This document shows positions 24,713-33,452 of a stretch of DNA of 64,000 nt, piece by piece (the first letter of the stretch is position 1; each line of letters starts with the position of its first letter). The notes under the pieces were generated by a model. That model was not told the origin of the DNA. It worked only from the letters and a program-made list of their open reading frames with translations, and ran no database searches. The DNA is from Thermohalobaculum sp039513195. Lineage in GTDB: Bacteria; Pseudomonadota; Alphaproteobacteria; Rhodobacterales; Rhodobacteraceae. The position numbers and the translations under genes were made by a program. The DNA is taken from contig JBCCRM010000013.1 of assembly GCA_039513195.1 (NCBI GenBank), positions 62,001 to 126,000 of the forward strand, read 5' to 3'.

Positions 24713-27070
24713 TCAGACACCAAACCGCCGCGTGGAGCCGACCTCGAACGGTTCGGAGACGCCGAAGGCCATGCGCAGCGCTGCCCCGCCGCCGGTACCG
24801 TTGATCGATACATCGTTGAGCGCGTTCTCGACAAAGGCTTCGAGCTCGAAGCGATCGGCGCGAAGGCCGGCGCGAAACGACAACACGTTGAACGCGTCGA
24901 ACGGTTCGATCGTTGGGTTCAGCGGGTCCTCCCGGCTGCTGGTAAAGCTGAACTCGGTTCGAAGGAAGGCGTCGGCAAAGTTGTCTAGGACCGGCTGGGA
25001 GTATTCGCCGACGACGCTCAGCGTATGCCGCGGCGCGTTTTGCAGGCGCTCGCCGGTTAGGTCGCCGACAGGGGAGCCAGTGAAATCGGTGAACTTCGCA
25101 TTGGTGAAACCATATCCAAGGCCGAGCTCCAGATTTTCGATCGGACGCATGGCCAGCTGCACCTCAGTCCCAACACTGCGTGCCGATGCCGCATTATCAA
25201 TTGTGAAGATGTTCCCGGCGACGAGCGGGATGACAGATGCGACCTGCAGATTGCGGTAGAAGAGCGCAAAGCCGGAAGCGCTGAGCGAGAGCCGGTCGTC
25301 TAGGAACTGCGATCGAATGCCGACCTCTGCGTTCAGCGCGGTTTCGTTCTCGAAGGTGTCGCCATCGAGCGGGCCGTCACCGAGCGGGTTGAAACCCCCT
25401 GGGCGGAAGCCTGTGGAAACCAGCGCATATGTGCTGAGATCATCGGTCCAGTCGTAGAGCGCGCTGATCTTGGGCGAAACGTTTGTGAAAGTCTCGGCAG
25501 CCGATTCAAGGCCTGGCTCTGAAATAGAAACCCGATTGAACGTGAACCGTCCGCCGAGCGTGATCTCGAGCTGATCGATAGGGCGCACGCGCACTTCGCC
25601 GAAAACCCCAACATCGACGATCTCGCGCGAAAATCCCACGGGCGGAAACGGCGTGCCGGGGGGAACACCGGGAATAATCGTGCCCGCGATACCTGTAAAG
25701 ACGCTCTCGTCCTCGGAAAAGCTGCCGGTCGTGCCGGCGAGGAGGACCGTCTCTCCGACGAAGGGTAGCTCGACGGGAGAGGCTTCGAACCGGAACTCCT
25801 GCGAGAACGATCTCTGGGTAGAGTCGATCAAGCCGGCACCGCCATCTAGCTCCGAGAAGTCGATGTCGGTGTCCAAGAGCGATACCGTGTTAACGAATGA
25901 GCTGTTCGAGATGAGCGTTCCGGAACTTAAATCGTACTCGACGCGCGCCGAGGCGAGCGCCCGTTCCAAGTCGAGTTCGCCGTCGGTGTTGATCAAAAAT
26001 TCGAGGTCGCCGTCTCCCTCGATGCTATCAATGGTCGCAAAGTTCGTGTCCCTCTGAACCGTGCGGTCGTAGCTGCCCGAAAGGTCAATCGTAAGGCGGT
26101 CGTTCGGCTGCGAGCGCAGGCTCAAGCGGCCGCCTATATCCTGATTGTCGATCGATCCACCGATGTTCGGCGTCTCGATGAAGCCGGCATCGTATCGCCC
26201 AAAAAACGAAAGCCGCCCCATCAAAAGCCGGTCGCCGGTGAGCGAGCCGTTGACGACACCGCGCACCAGACCGTCCGGGAAGCTGCCAACCTCGCCGGTC
26301 AGCTCAGCCTCGAACTCTTCTGTCGGCTTCTTCGTGACGTAGTTGACGGCCCCACCGATCGTACCGCGACCGAAGGACGTCCCCTGTGGACCGAAAAGCA
26401 CCTCGGCGCGTTCGAGATCGAAGAGGTTGGGATCGAGCCCGATGTTTCTGCCGGTCGGATTGAGCAGAACCTCGTCGACATAGACGCCAACCACCGGCCC
26501 GGAGGCCTGGTTACCGATCGTGTTCGTGATGCCTCGGATCGTCACGAATCCGGTGCGCCCGCCGCCCTCGGTGACCGAGAGATTAGGCGTTCGCAGCTCG
26601 AGGTCTTCGAGCTCGGTGACGTTCGAGCGCTCGATCTGCTCATCGGAAAGGACGAGGACGCTGGCTGGCACATCCTGCAGCGCTTCTTCTGTGCGCCGGG
26701 CTGTGACAAGAAGTTCATCCAAAACGATGGCGTCACCAGAATTATCGGCGGTGGTCGATGCCTGCACCAGGGTCACGGTGTCGGTGTCGAGGAACTCGGC
26801 ACGCAGTCCCGTGCCAGAAAGAAGCGTTTCGAGCGCACCATCGAGGCTGTAGGCGCCCTCGAGCGCAGGCGCGCCAATGCCGGCGACATCGGCGGCATCG
26901 TAGAGGATCTCGTTATCCGTCTGGATTGCGAGCGTGGTCAGCGCGCTGTCAAGCGGCTGAGCCGGGATCGAGAGCACACGGTCCTGCGCCGTCGCGGTCG
27001 TGGTCAGCGCGATGGCTGCAGCGGAAAGAAGCTTGGCCAACGGGCAGCGAGCTTCGGAGAATCCGGTCAT
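24713..27070 (-). CDS. TonB-dependent receptor with N-terminal signalling (STN) domain
   Basis: Outer-membrane transducer of 785 residues that imports a large ligand, probably a ferric siderophore, and signals occupancy to FecR. A signal peptide covers residues 1-28. The secretin/TonB short N-terminal (STN) domain follows (IPAQPLDSALTTLAIQTDNE, LLSGTGLRAEF). The TonB-box region is near VLDELLVTARR. The plug includes GPQGTSFGRGTIGGAVNYVT, and a beta barrel ends in phenylalanine/valine after RRFGV. The start at 27070 has GGGGGA upstream and begins the signal peptide; the longer frame to 27139 was rejected. It is the last gene of a fecI-fecR-receptor set and is a clear paralogue of the receptor at 31003-33411. 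Confidence 0.92.
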   Translation of the reverse strand: MTGFSEARCPLAKLLSAAAIALTTTATAQDRVLSIPAQPLDSALTTLAIQTDNEILYDAADVAGIGAPALEGAYSLDGALETLLSGTGLRAEFLDTDTVTLVQASTTADNSGDAIVLDELLVTARRTEEALQDVPASVLVLSDEQIERSNVTELEDLELRTPNLSVTEGGGRTGFVTIRGITNTIGNQASGPVVGVYVDEVLLNPTGRNIGLDPNLFDLERAEVLFGPQGTSFGRGTIGGAVNYVTKKPTEEFEAELTGEVGSFPDGLVRGVVNGSLTGDRLLMGRLSFFGRYDAGFIETPNIGGSIDNQDIGGRLSLRSQPNDRLTIDLSGSYDRTVQRDTNFATIDSIEGDGDLEFLINTDGELDLERALASARVEYDLSSGTLISNSSFVNTVSLLDTDIDFSELDGGAGLIDSTQRSFSQEFRFEASPVELPFVGETVLLAGTTGSFSEDESVFTGIAGTIIPGVPPGTPFPPVGFSREIVDVGVFGEVRVRPIDQLEITLGGRFTFNRVSISEPGLESAAETFTNVSPKISALYDWTDDLSTYALVSTGFRPGGFNPLGDGPLDGDTFENETALNAEVGIRSQFLDDRLSLSASGFALFYRNLQVASVIPLVAGNIFTIDNAASARSVGTEVQLAMRPIENLELGLGYGFTNAKFTDFTGSPVGDLTGERLQNAPRHTLSVVGEYSQPVLDNFADAFLRTEFSFTSSREDPLNPTIEPFDAFNVLSFRAGLRADRFELEAFVENALNDVSINGTGGGAALRMAFGVSEPFEVGSTRRFGV

Positions 27071-27252
27071 TCCTGTCCCCCTTCGGATCTCGGGTCCGAT
27101 CATGGTTGGCTGGCCCAAGCTCCCCTGACGGACTGGCAAGCGGCTGATCGCGTCGGGATGCTGCGCTGGCTCACAGAAGAAGGAGCAGGGTGGCTCCTAA
27201 TTCACATGACGCCGCCGGCGGATCGATCTTGCAGCGCCCGCCTCAAAAAAAG

Positions 27253-28212
27253 TCAGCGCATCGTAATAATCTTGATCCCCGGCAGACCCACGACCGTCAG
27301 GCCGAAACGCTCGGCGACGCGCTCAAGCGCAGCGAGAGGCTCGTCGGAGCGGAAGACGGCCGAGACCAATCGCTCGCCAAAGCCACTGCCCACGGGCACG
27401 AACACACCGGGATAATACCGGTCCAGTTCCGCGATCACCGCGTCGAGCGGCACGCCATTGAAGACCACCCGCCCCTCGCGCCAGGCAAGAGCGGCAGTGT
27501 GGTCGATGGCGATCTCCAACGCGCGGTTTTCGGTGAAACTGAGCCCCTGTTCGGCGGCGAGAGGCTGTTCGGGCGCGGCGTCTGGGGCAATCGTCACAGA
27601 CCCCTCAACAACAACGACGCGGGTCGCCTCCGCCGTGGAACGGACGGAAAAGACTGTACCAGTCACCCGGACCGTGCCTTGGGGCGTGGTCACGATAAAG
27701 GGCCGGCTCGGATCGGACTGCACTTCGAAGAGCGCCTCGCCGGCCAGCAGCGTCACCTGGCGCCCGGCCGATCCGAAGGCGACATCGATCGCGCTCGCAG
27801 TGTTCAGCGTCGCGCGCGAACCGTCCGGCAGAGCAATCGACGCACGCTGTCCTGGCTGCGTCCTGTGGTCTGCAAGCAGAAGCCGGGCGTCATCGGCGAA
27901 AACTGCAACGGCGAGGGCGGCGGCGGCAAGGGCAGCGGCCCGGCTTGCCACAGACCAGTAGCGGGGCCGCCGGTGGGCCGAGGTCGCCAAAGGCTCGGTC
28001 TGGCCCATACCGACGGTGCCCCAAACCGCTTCGGCTTTCTGCAGCGCCCGCGCGTGCTCTGGGCTTTGCCTGCGCCATCTGTCCAATGCTTGCCGGGCGC
28101 TGCGCGCAGAGGCATCTCCCGATTGAGCGGCGACAAGAAGATCGATCGCCTTGTTCTCCAATCGGCGGCGGCGCTCCGACGGCGTTTCGCTATCCTGTCC
28201 GCTAGCCCCCAT
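27253..28212 (-). CDS. fecR: FecR-family anti-sigma/signal-transfer protein
   Basis: Inner-membrane regulator of 319 residues that relays receptor occupancy to the FecI sigma factor. The N-terminal cytoplasmic domain (residues 15-70, with DRWRRQSPEHARALQKAEAV) binds sigma. A single membrane segment lies at about residues 88-107. The periplasmic FecR domain follows (GQRASIALPDGSRATLNTAS, VTLLAGEALFEVQ, VRVTGTVFSV) and ends in a secretin-like region (AVFRSDEPLAALERVAERFG). The gene is downstream of the ECF sigma gene and upstream of its receptor in the same orientation. Confidence 0.92.
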   Translation of the reverse strand: MGASGQDSETPSERRRRLENKAIDLLVAAQSGDASARSARQALDRWRRQSPEHARALQKAEAVWGTVGMGQTEPLATSAHRRPRYWSVASRAAALAAAALAVAVFADDARLLLADHRTQPGQRASIALPDGSRATLNTASAIDVAFGSAGRQVTLLAGEALFEVQSDPSRPFIVTTPQGTVRVTGTVFSVRSTAEATRVVVVEGSVTIAPDAAPEQPLAAEQGLSFTENRALEIAIDHTAALAWREGRVVFNGVPLDAVIAELDRYYPGVFVPVGSGFGERLVSAVFRSDEPLAALERVAERFGLTVVGLPGIKIITMR

Positions 28213-28256
28213 GGTGTTTACCTCATCGAGCAGGCTCGCGTGGCTTGCGCCGTTGG

Positions 28257-28745
28257 CTAGCCATCCTCCAGCCGGTCACGGCAATGGCGCAGCGCCGCCG
28301 CGATGTATTTCGCGACCATGCTTTCAGAGACGCCGAGCTCGGCCGCGATGTCGCGAAAGGTTCGCCCGCCCAGGCGGCTCATCAACAGCGCCCGTCGCTG
28401 GCGTTCCGGCAGCTCGTCTAGCGCACGCTTGACAAGGCGGAGCTGTTGCGTCGCGAGCGCCCTCTCCTCCCCACCGGCCGCTGGTTCGGTCTTGAACCCG
28501 AGGAACGCTGCACTCGCCTCGCGAACCTGTCGCCGGTGCCGGGCGCGATGCATGTCCTGGGCAATGTTGCGGGCGGCGCGGAATAGATAGGCCTCCCGGT
28601 CCGCGATACCGTCGAAATGATGCTCCGTCGCACCAAACCTCACGGCAAGCTCCTGCAAGGCATCAGAGGCGTCGTGTGGGCAACCCAACCGGCGCGTCAG
28701 AAAAGAGCGAAGCTCGTTGTAACGCAGGATAAGCTCGTCGAGCAC
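28257..28745 (-). CDS. fecI: ECF sigma factor, FecI type
   Basis: RNA polymerase sigma factor of about 162 residues. Region 2 includes DASDALQELAVRFGA and YLFRAARNIAQDMHRARHRR; region 4 contains LPERQRRALLMSRLGGRTFR and DIAAELGVSESMVAKYIAAA. Two GTG codons compete, at 28751 and 28745; GGGGAG is better spaced for 28745. It heads a set with fecR and a TonB receptor, which it should activate when the receptor is occupied. A 17-base palindrome lies just upstream. Confidence 0.9.
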   Translation of the reverse strand: MLDELILRYNELRSFLTRRLGCPHDASDALQELAVRFGATEHHFDGIADREAYLFRAARNIAQDMHRARHRRQVREASAAFLGFKTEPAAGGEERALATQQLRLVKRALDELPERQRRALLMSRLGGRTFRDIAAELGVSESMVAKYIAAALRHCRDRLEDG

Positions 28746-28786
28746 TGGCACACTCCCCGTAAACCACGCTTAAACCACAAAGAAAA

Positions 28787-28803
28787 TCGAGATGAAATCT
28801 CGA
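28787..28803. promoter_or_regulatory. 17-bp palindrome upstream of fecI
   Basis: TCGAGAT-GAA-ATCTCGA is a perfect 7-bp dyad with a 3-base centre, about 40 bases upstream of the fecI start on the minus strand. The position suits an operator, perhaps for an iron-responsive repressor. The binding protein is unknown, and the sequence does not look like a standard Fur box. Confidence 0.4.
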
Positions 28804-28948
28804 ACCGAAGCAGCCGGCCGGACAGCCGATCCCACCCGCCGGTCTTTGTTAGGAAAACCGACGCGGAGAGCGTGACAACCGGCGCCCTCCGGTGGTTGAG
28901 GTGGTTCTGGAAACCTTGACAGATGTGTAGGCTTCTCCCGCCCTCAGG

Positions 28949-29231
28949 ATGGAGGGGATGAAGAAGATGCGGGAGCGCTACGGCGCGGAGCTCGAGGCGA
29001 AGGTGGCTCTGGAGGTGATCCGGGGCGCGTCGACGATGGCGAGCTGGCCTTTCGGCAAGGGGCTTACCCGACGATGATTGTGACTTGGACGCGTACGGCG
29101 ATCGACAACACTGGTCGGGGCAGCCAGTTTACCAGCCAGGACTTCACCACGATCCTGCACCACGCTGGCACCCAGATCGGCATGGACCGACAACAGAAGA
29201 TAAACCGGAAAACGCCAACGCCAGCAGTGTG
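28949..29231 (+). pseudogene. IS3-family insertion sequence remnant (orfA start joined to orfB piece)
   Basis: The plus strand begins with MEGMKKMRERYGAELEAKVA followed by LEVIRGASTMASW, which matches the start of IS3-group OrfA (FKAKVALEALRGExTxAELA). About 130 bases later it reads DNTGRGSQFTSQDFTTILHH followed by AGTQIGMD, the OrfB core around the second Asp (xDxGxQFTSxxFxxxLxxxGIxxSMD). The rest of both frames is deleted. Confidence 0.7.
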
Positions 29232-29379
29232 ACGAGCGAGACACGTGGGCCCGCCGCGCCGCGCTGCGGCTTCCTATCAACTAGAAGGCAACGAGCGGTC
29301 GCCCTACCGTCGTGGAGCCAAGCGTCTTTCCCAGTCGCCAGCCGAAGGTATGTGACGATAACGAAGATGGGGCGCTCCA

Positions 29380-29901
29380 TTGGCAAAAGACTCTTCGAAC
29401 GGTGTGGTGGTTCCGTTCAACGCCCGCTTTCTCAGAGAAATGCCGCGGCTGAAGCGGCGCCTGGCATACCGGACGGACTCGATGGAAACCGCAGAGGATC
29501 TGCTCCACGAGGTATGGCTTCGGTTCCGCGGGCGCTCTAGCGCCGATATTCGAAGCCCGGGCGCTTATCTCTCACGGATTGCGGATAACCTCGCCGCGGA
29601 CGAGGCGCGCCGGCAGGCCCGCCGCCTGCAGGCTTCGGAAGTCAACGATTTGCTGGACCTGCGGGACGACGCCCCGACGGCAGAGCAGAGCATCATCGCG
29701 CGGGACGAGATCCGCGCCGTTGTCGCTGCCATCTCCGAGTTGCCGGAGCGGCAGCGTGCAATCTTTATCGCGGCCAGGCTGAGGGGCGAGCGGTACGCGA
29801 GCATCGCCGCCCGCCACAGTATCACCACTCGGACCGTTGAAAACGAGGTTCGCCGCGTCCTGGACCATTGCGCTGCCCGACTGGACCGCCTGCCCCGTTG
29901 A
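29380..29901 (+). CDS. fecI: ECF sigma factor, FecI type (second system)
   Basis: Sigma factor of 173 residues. Region 2 shows METAEDLLHEVWLRFRGR and AYLSRIADNLAADEARRQAR; region 4 shows LPERQRAIFIAARLRGERYA and SIAARHSITTRTVENEVRRV. The only plausible start in this frame is a TTG at 29380. It is followed by a fecR gene and a TonB receptor, all rightward, mirroring the leftward system at 24713-28745. Sequence similarity between the two sigma factors is modest, so the systems are probably not a recent duplication. Confidence 0.9.
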   Translation: MAKDSSNGVVVPFNARFLREMPRLKRRLAYRTDSMETAEDLLHEVWLRFRGRSSADIRSPGAYLSRIADNLAADEARRQARRLQASEVNDLLDLRDDAPTAEQSIIARDEIRAVVAAISELPERQRAIFIAARLRGERYASIAARHSITTRTVENEVRRVLDHCAARLDRLPR

Positions 29902-29955
29902 GACGTCGCGTTGGCCGCGCGCGCTTGCTATGGTGCGCAGCGACCCACGCAGTTG

Positions 29956-30888
29956 ATGATCCAAGAATTGCAGATGAACACAAAGCGCGGCGTGGATGCC
30001 GAGGCGCGGGCTTGGATAGCTCGGCTGAAAAGCGGCGATGCAACGACCGAGGACGCGGAGGCGTTTCGGGCGTGGCGCCAACAATCGGCGGAACACGAGC
30101 GGGCCCTGCAAAAGGCTTTGCAGCTATGGCAACTCAGCGGTGAAGCAGCGGCAGAGCAGGCGCGTCCACCATCCCGCCGGGGTGTCCTGCTGGGCGGTGC
30201 CGGGTTGTTGGCGGCGTCGGCGGGCGCCTATCAGGCAGCGGCCTTTTTGGGGCATGTGCCGAACTTGAGCGCATGGCTTGCGGACCAGGCAACCGCCATC
30301 GGCGCTGTTGCGCCACTCGACGTCGCTGGTGCAGAGGGCACCCTTGACGGTGCCTCTGCGGTCAATGGCGGCAACGGCAGTCGCCTGCGCCTGGTGGCAG
30401 GCGCTCTCTATGTGCACGTCGGTCTCCGCGCGGAGGGGAAGCCTGCCCTGGCTGTGGAGGCGGCGTCGCTCGGCGCATCGCTCACGGCCGGTGCCGCGGA
30501 GATCCGGTTCGGCGACCGTGGGCCGGAGATCGCCTGTGCAGAGGGCCAAGTCCAGATCACCGCGCCAAAGCCGATGCTGCTGGGGGCGGGGGAAACGGTT
30601 TCTCTCAACGATGCCGGAACGCTCTTGCACAGTGTGCAAGCGCCCCAGGAAATCGCCGGGTGGCGGAGCGGCATCCTAACCTTTCGCAGGCGACGCCTCG
30701 GCGACGCGCTCGCCGATCTCAATCGCCACAGAACCGGGAAGGTGTTGCTTGGGCGCCCGCTCTTGGCAGAGCGGCAGGTCAGCGGTGTCTTCCATCTGGA
30801 TCGCCCGGACGAGATCGTCTCGCATCTCGTCGAAGGCCTCCGTCTCGTCCGGCGCGACCTGCCTGGGCGGCTCGTACTCCTTTCCTAG
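29956..30888 (+). CDS. fecR: FecR-family regulator with internal twin-arginine segment (second system)
   Basis: Signal-transfer protein of about 310 residues. The N-terminal sigma-binding part contains FRAWRQQSAEHERALQKALQ. The membrane segment is preceded by a twin-arginine motif, PSRRGVLLGGAGLLAASAGA (about residues 72-91). This fits the reported Tat-dependent insertion of E. coli FecR. The periplasmic FecR domain is more degenerate than in the first system (LRLVAGALYVHVGLRAEGKP, AAEIRFGDRGPEIACAEGQV). It ends with a secretin-like region (GVFHLDRPDEIVSHLVEGLR). The start is uncertain: ATG codons at 29956 and 29974 are both possible. Confidence 0.85.
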   Translation: MIQELQMNTKRGVDAEARAWIARLKSGDATTEDAEAFRAWRQQSAEHERALQKALQLWQLSGEAAAEQARPPSRRGVLLGGAGLLAASAGAYQAAAFLGHVPNLSAWLADQATAIGAVAPLDVAGAEGTLDGASAVNGGNGSRLRLVAGALYVHVGLRAEGKPALAVEAASLGASLTAGAAEIRFGDRGPEIACAEGQVQITAPKPMLLGAGETVSLNDAGTLLHSVQAPQEIAGWRSGILTFRRRRLGDALADLNRHRTGKVLLGRPLLAERQVSGVFHLDRPDEIVSHLVEGLRLVRRDLPGRLVLLS

Positions 30889-31002
30889 AAAAAATCGCAC
30901 CCGCGCTTTCGGGACCGGCGCTCTGGGACGTCTCAATAAAGAGACAAACCAGAAAATCAGGGCGGGCATCCGTCCCTGAACGCCGACGGGGGACTTCCGA
31001 CT

Positions 31003-33411
31003 ATGCAGCCGACGAGACTGTTTTGGCACCTGCGTGCAACCACCATTGCCGCAGCGCTTGCCGGGTCGACATTTTTGCACGCAGCGCCCGCCGCTGCGCA
31101 GGCAGTTGAATACAGCATCGCCGCCAGCCCGCTGGACGTGGCGCTGAACCGCTTCGGCGCGGAGAGCGGGATCCAGGTGATCTATGACAGTGCGATCGCC
31201 GATGGCCTGAGCAGCCCCGGGGCCAGCGGCACACTCACGCCAGAGGACGCACTGGCTGCGGTGCTTTCGGGCACGGGCCTCTCCTACCGCTTTACCAGCG
31301 CCTTGACCGTCGTGATCGAGGAGGTGGCCCCGGGCGGCGCCGACGAACAAGGCGCGATCACGCTCGACACGATCATTGTCACCGCCCGACGCACGGAGGA
31401 GGCGCTGCAAGACGTGCCGGCAAGCATCAATGTCCTGCGGGGAGAAGATGTCGACCGTTCCAACCTAAACGATTTCGACGATGCGACGCTGATCCTCCCG
31501 AACGTGGACTTTTCGGGCGGCGATAACCCCGCGCGCATCTTTTCGGCGATCCGTGGCATCAGCGATCTCAATGTCGCGTCGACCGGACCAACGATTGGGT
31601 TTTTCCAGGACGGCGTCCTGCAGAACAACACCGGCCAGACGATCAACATCAACCGCCGTATCGCCGATGTGGACCGGGTCGAGGTGATCTACGGCCCTCA
31701 GGGCACTGCATTCGGGCGGGGCACCATCGGCGGCGCGGTCAACGTCGTCACCAACAAGCCTAGCGACGAGTTCGAGGCGAGCCTTCGGACCGAGCTCGGC
31801 AGCTATTTCGACTATACCGGCGAAGCGGTGATCAATGTGCCGCTGACCGATGATCTTTCGGTCCGCGCGGTCGGTTATGGCGAGATTTCGGACGGGTTCG
31901 TAGATCTGCCCTTCGGCGATACCGAGGATTCGATTAGCAACGACAATGCCGGCGGCCGCTTCAGCGTGCGCTATACGCCGATTGATCGGCTGACTATCGA
32001 CACGTCGGTTCAGTTCGATACCACCGATTTCGATGCGCCCACCTTCAGCATCGAGGACAGCGTCGAAGACAATGACCCCATCGCGCTGAACGGTACGATC
32101 GACGAGCTGGAAATCGAGCGTCTCAACCTGATCGGAGAGGTCGCCTATCAGTTCGACTTTGGACAACTGCGCTCGACAACCGCCTTCAACAGAACGACCT
32201 TTGTCGGCGGCGAGGACTTCGATTTTACGCCCCCGAACAACTCCTTCATCTTCCGGGACAACAAGGAGAGGGCCTTTTCCCAAGAACTGCGCTTCGAAAG
32301 CGAGAGTTTCGATCTGCCGGGCCGGTTCGGTACGGTCTCGACCAATCTAGGCTTCATTTACAATGACATTTCTGCCTTCTTGAACCCTGTTTTCACGACG
32401 AATTTCTTCGGCGGACCAGGTGGCAATGTCACCGACACTCGCACCGACATTACCAATATCGGCGTCTTCGGCGATGTGCGTTGGCGCCCGGTCCAGCAGC
32501 TGGAACTGGCGGCCGGTGCTCGCTTTTCCCGCGACAAGGTCTCCATCGACTCGGAGATTGCGCCCTCGGGAACCTTCACGGCCTTCGTCCAGCCGCTGGT
32601 GTTCGCGGACGAAGAGACATTCACCTCCATCACCCCGAATGCCTCGATCCTTTATGAATGGACTGACGACCTTTCGACCTACTTCAGTTTTACAACGGGT
32701 TTCCGGCCCGGGGGCTTCGTCGGGTCACTGGTGGGCGCGCCGATCCAGTTCGACGAAGAAAAAGTCCGCAGCTTCGAAGGCGGCATCAAATCGACCTGGC
32801 TCGATGGGCGCCTGCTGCTGAACGCCAGCGGTTTTGCGCTGTTCTATGACGATATTCAGGTGCCGATTTCGCAAGAATTCGGGGGTGGGATCCAGAATGC
32901 GGCCTCTGCGCGGAGCATCGGTGCAGAGGTGAGCGCCGGTGCAGAGCCGGTCCCAGGCCTCAACCTACAGGCGGGTCTGGGCCTCAGCTTTGCCAAGTTC
33001 ACCGATTTCGCCGAAGCGGTGGGCGGCGACCGAACTGGGGATAGGCTGCCTAGGGCGCCGCGCACGAGCTTTACCTTCATCGGCGACTACGAGCATCCGA
33101 CGCCGATAGCTCGGAACATCAAACCCTTTGGTCGGGTCGAGTACTCGTTTCGGTCCGATTTTTCCGGTGGTAGCGGCGGCGAGACCAATCTCGGCGCCTT
33201 TGACGTGACCAATTTCAGGATCGGCATCCGGAGCGAAAAAATCGAAGTCGCGCTTTTCGTCGAAAACGCATTCAACGAAGCTTACGCGAACGAGATTGTG
33301 TTCCCTGCAGCCGTGGCGAACGCGGCGATCCCGCCCGAATTCGTGGGCCAGGACTTTTTGGTACCCGGCCCGACGCGGCGCTTTGGTATCGTTGGGACCA
33401 TCAAGTTTTGA
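31003..33411 (+). CDS. TonB-dependent receptor with STN signalling domain (second system)
   Basis: Outer-membrane transducer of 802 residues. A signal peptide covers about residues 1-33 (ending APAAAQA). The STN domain follows (YSIAASPLDVALNRFGAESG, LSGTGLSYRF), then a TonB-box region around TLDTIIVTARR. The plug contains GPQGTAFGRGTIGGAVNVVT, and the barrel ends with RRFGIVGTIKF, terminating in Phe as expected for outer-membrane insertion. It shares long stretches with the receptor at 24713-27070, for example VTARRTEEALQDVPAS. The ligand is unknown. A YejA-like binding-protein gene directly follows, so the imported compound may be handed to an ABC importer. Confidence 0.93.
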   Translation: MQPTRLFWHLRATTIAAALAGSTFLHAAPAAAQAVEYSIAASPLDVALNRFGAESGIQVIYDSAIADGLSSPGASGTLTPEDALAAVLSGTGLSYRFTSALTVVIEEVAPGGADEQGAITLDTIIVTARRTEEALQDVPASINVLRGEDVDRSNLNDFDDATLILPNVDFSGGDNPARIFSAIRGISDLNVASTGPTIGFFQDGVLQNNTGQTININRRIADVDRVEVIYGPQGTAFGRGTIGGAVNVVTNKPSDEFEASLRTELGSYFDYTGEAVINVPLTDDLSVRAVGYGEISDGFVDLPFGDTEDSISNDNAGGRFSVRYTPIDRLTIDTSVQFDTTDFDAPTFSIEDSVEDNDPIALNGTIDELEIERLNLIGEVAYQFDFGQLRSTTAFNRTTFVGGEDFDFTPPNNSFIFRDNKERAFSQELRFESESFDLPGRFGTVSTNLGFIYNDISAFLNPVFTTNFFGGPGGNVTDTRTDITNIGVFGDVRWRPVQQLELAAGARFSRDKVSIDSEIAPSGTFTAFVQPLVFADEETFTSITPNASILYEWTDDLSTYFSFTTGFRPGGFVGSLVGAPIQFDEEKVRSFEGGIKSTWLDGRLLLNASGFALFYDDIQVPISQEFGGGIQNAASARSIGAEVSAGAEPVPGLNLQAGLGLSFAKFTDFAEAVGGDRTGDRLPRAPRTSFTFIGDYEHPTPIARNIKPFGRVEYSFRSDFSGGSGGETNLGAFDVTNFRIGIRSEKIEVALFVENAFNEAYANEIVFPAAVANAAIPPEFVGQDFLVPGPTRRFGIVGTIKF

Positions 33412-33422
33412 GCGGCTCGATA

Positions 33423-33445
33423 CGGCGGCCCATTAGGGGCCGCCG
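33423..33445 (+). promoter_or_regulatory. Intercistronic 9-bp stem-loop before the binding-protein gene
   Basis: CGGCGGCCC / GGGCCGCCG is a perfect 9-bp stem with loop ATTAG, located between the receptor stop (33411) and the likely GTG start (33453). The G-run that could serve as ribosome binding site lies in the 3' arm. It may lower translation of the downstream gene or stabilise the receptor mRNA; there is no T-run for termination. Confidence 0.55.
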
Positions 33446-33452
33446 ATGCCGG

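Larger units (their letters stand above)
28752..29379. other. Gap between divergent FecI systems holding an IS3 remnant
   Basis: About 630 bases between two divergent sigma-factor genes. It contains the palindrome at 28787-28803, a decayed IS3 element (28949-29231), and the promoter side of the second fecI. Nothing else recognisable. Confidence 0.6.
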
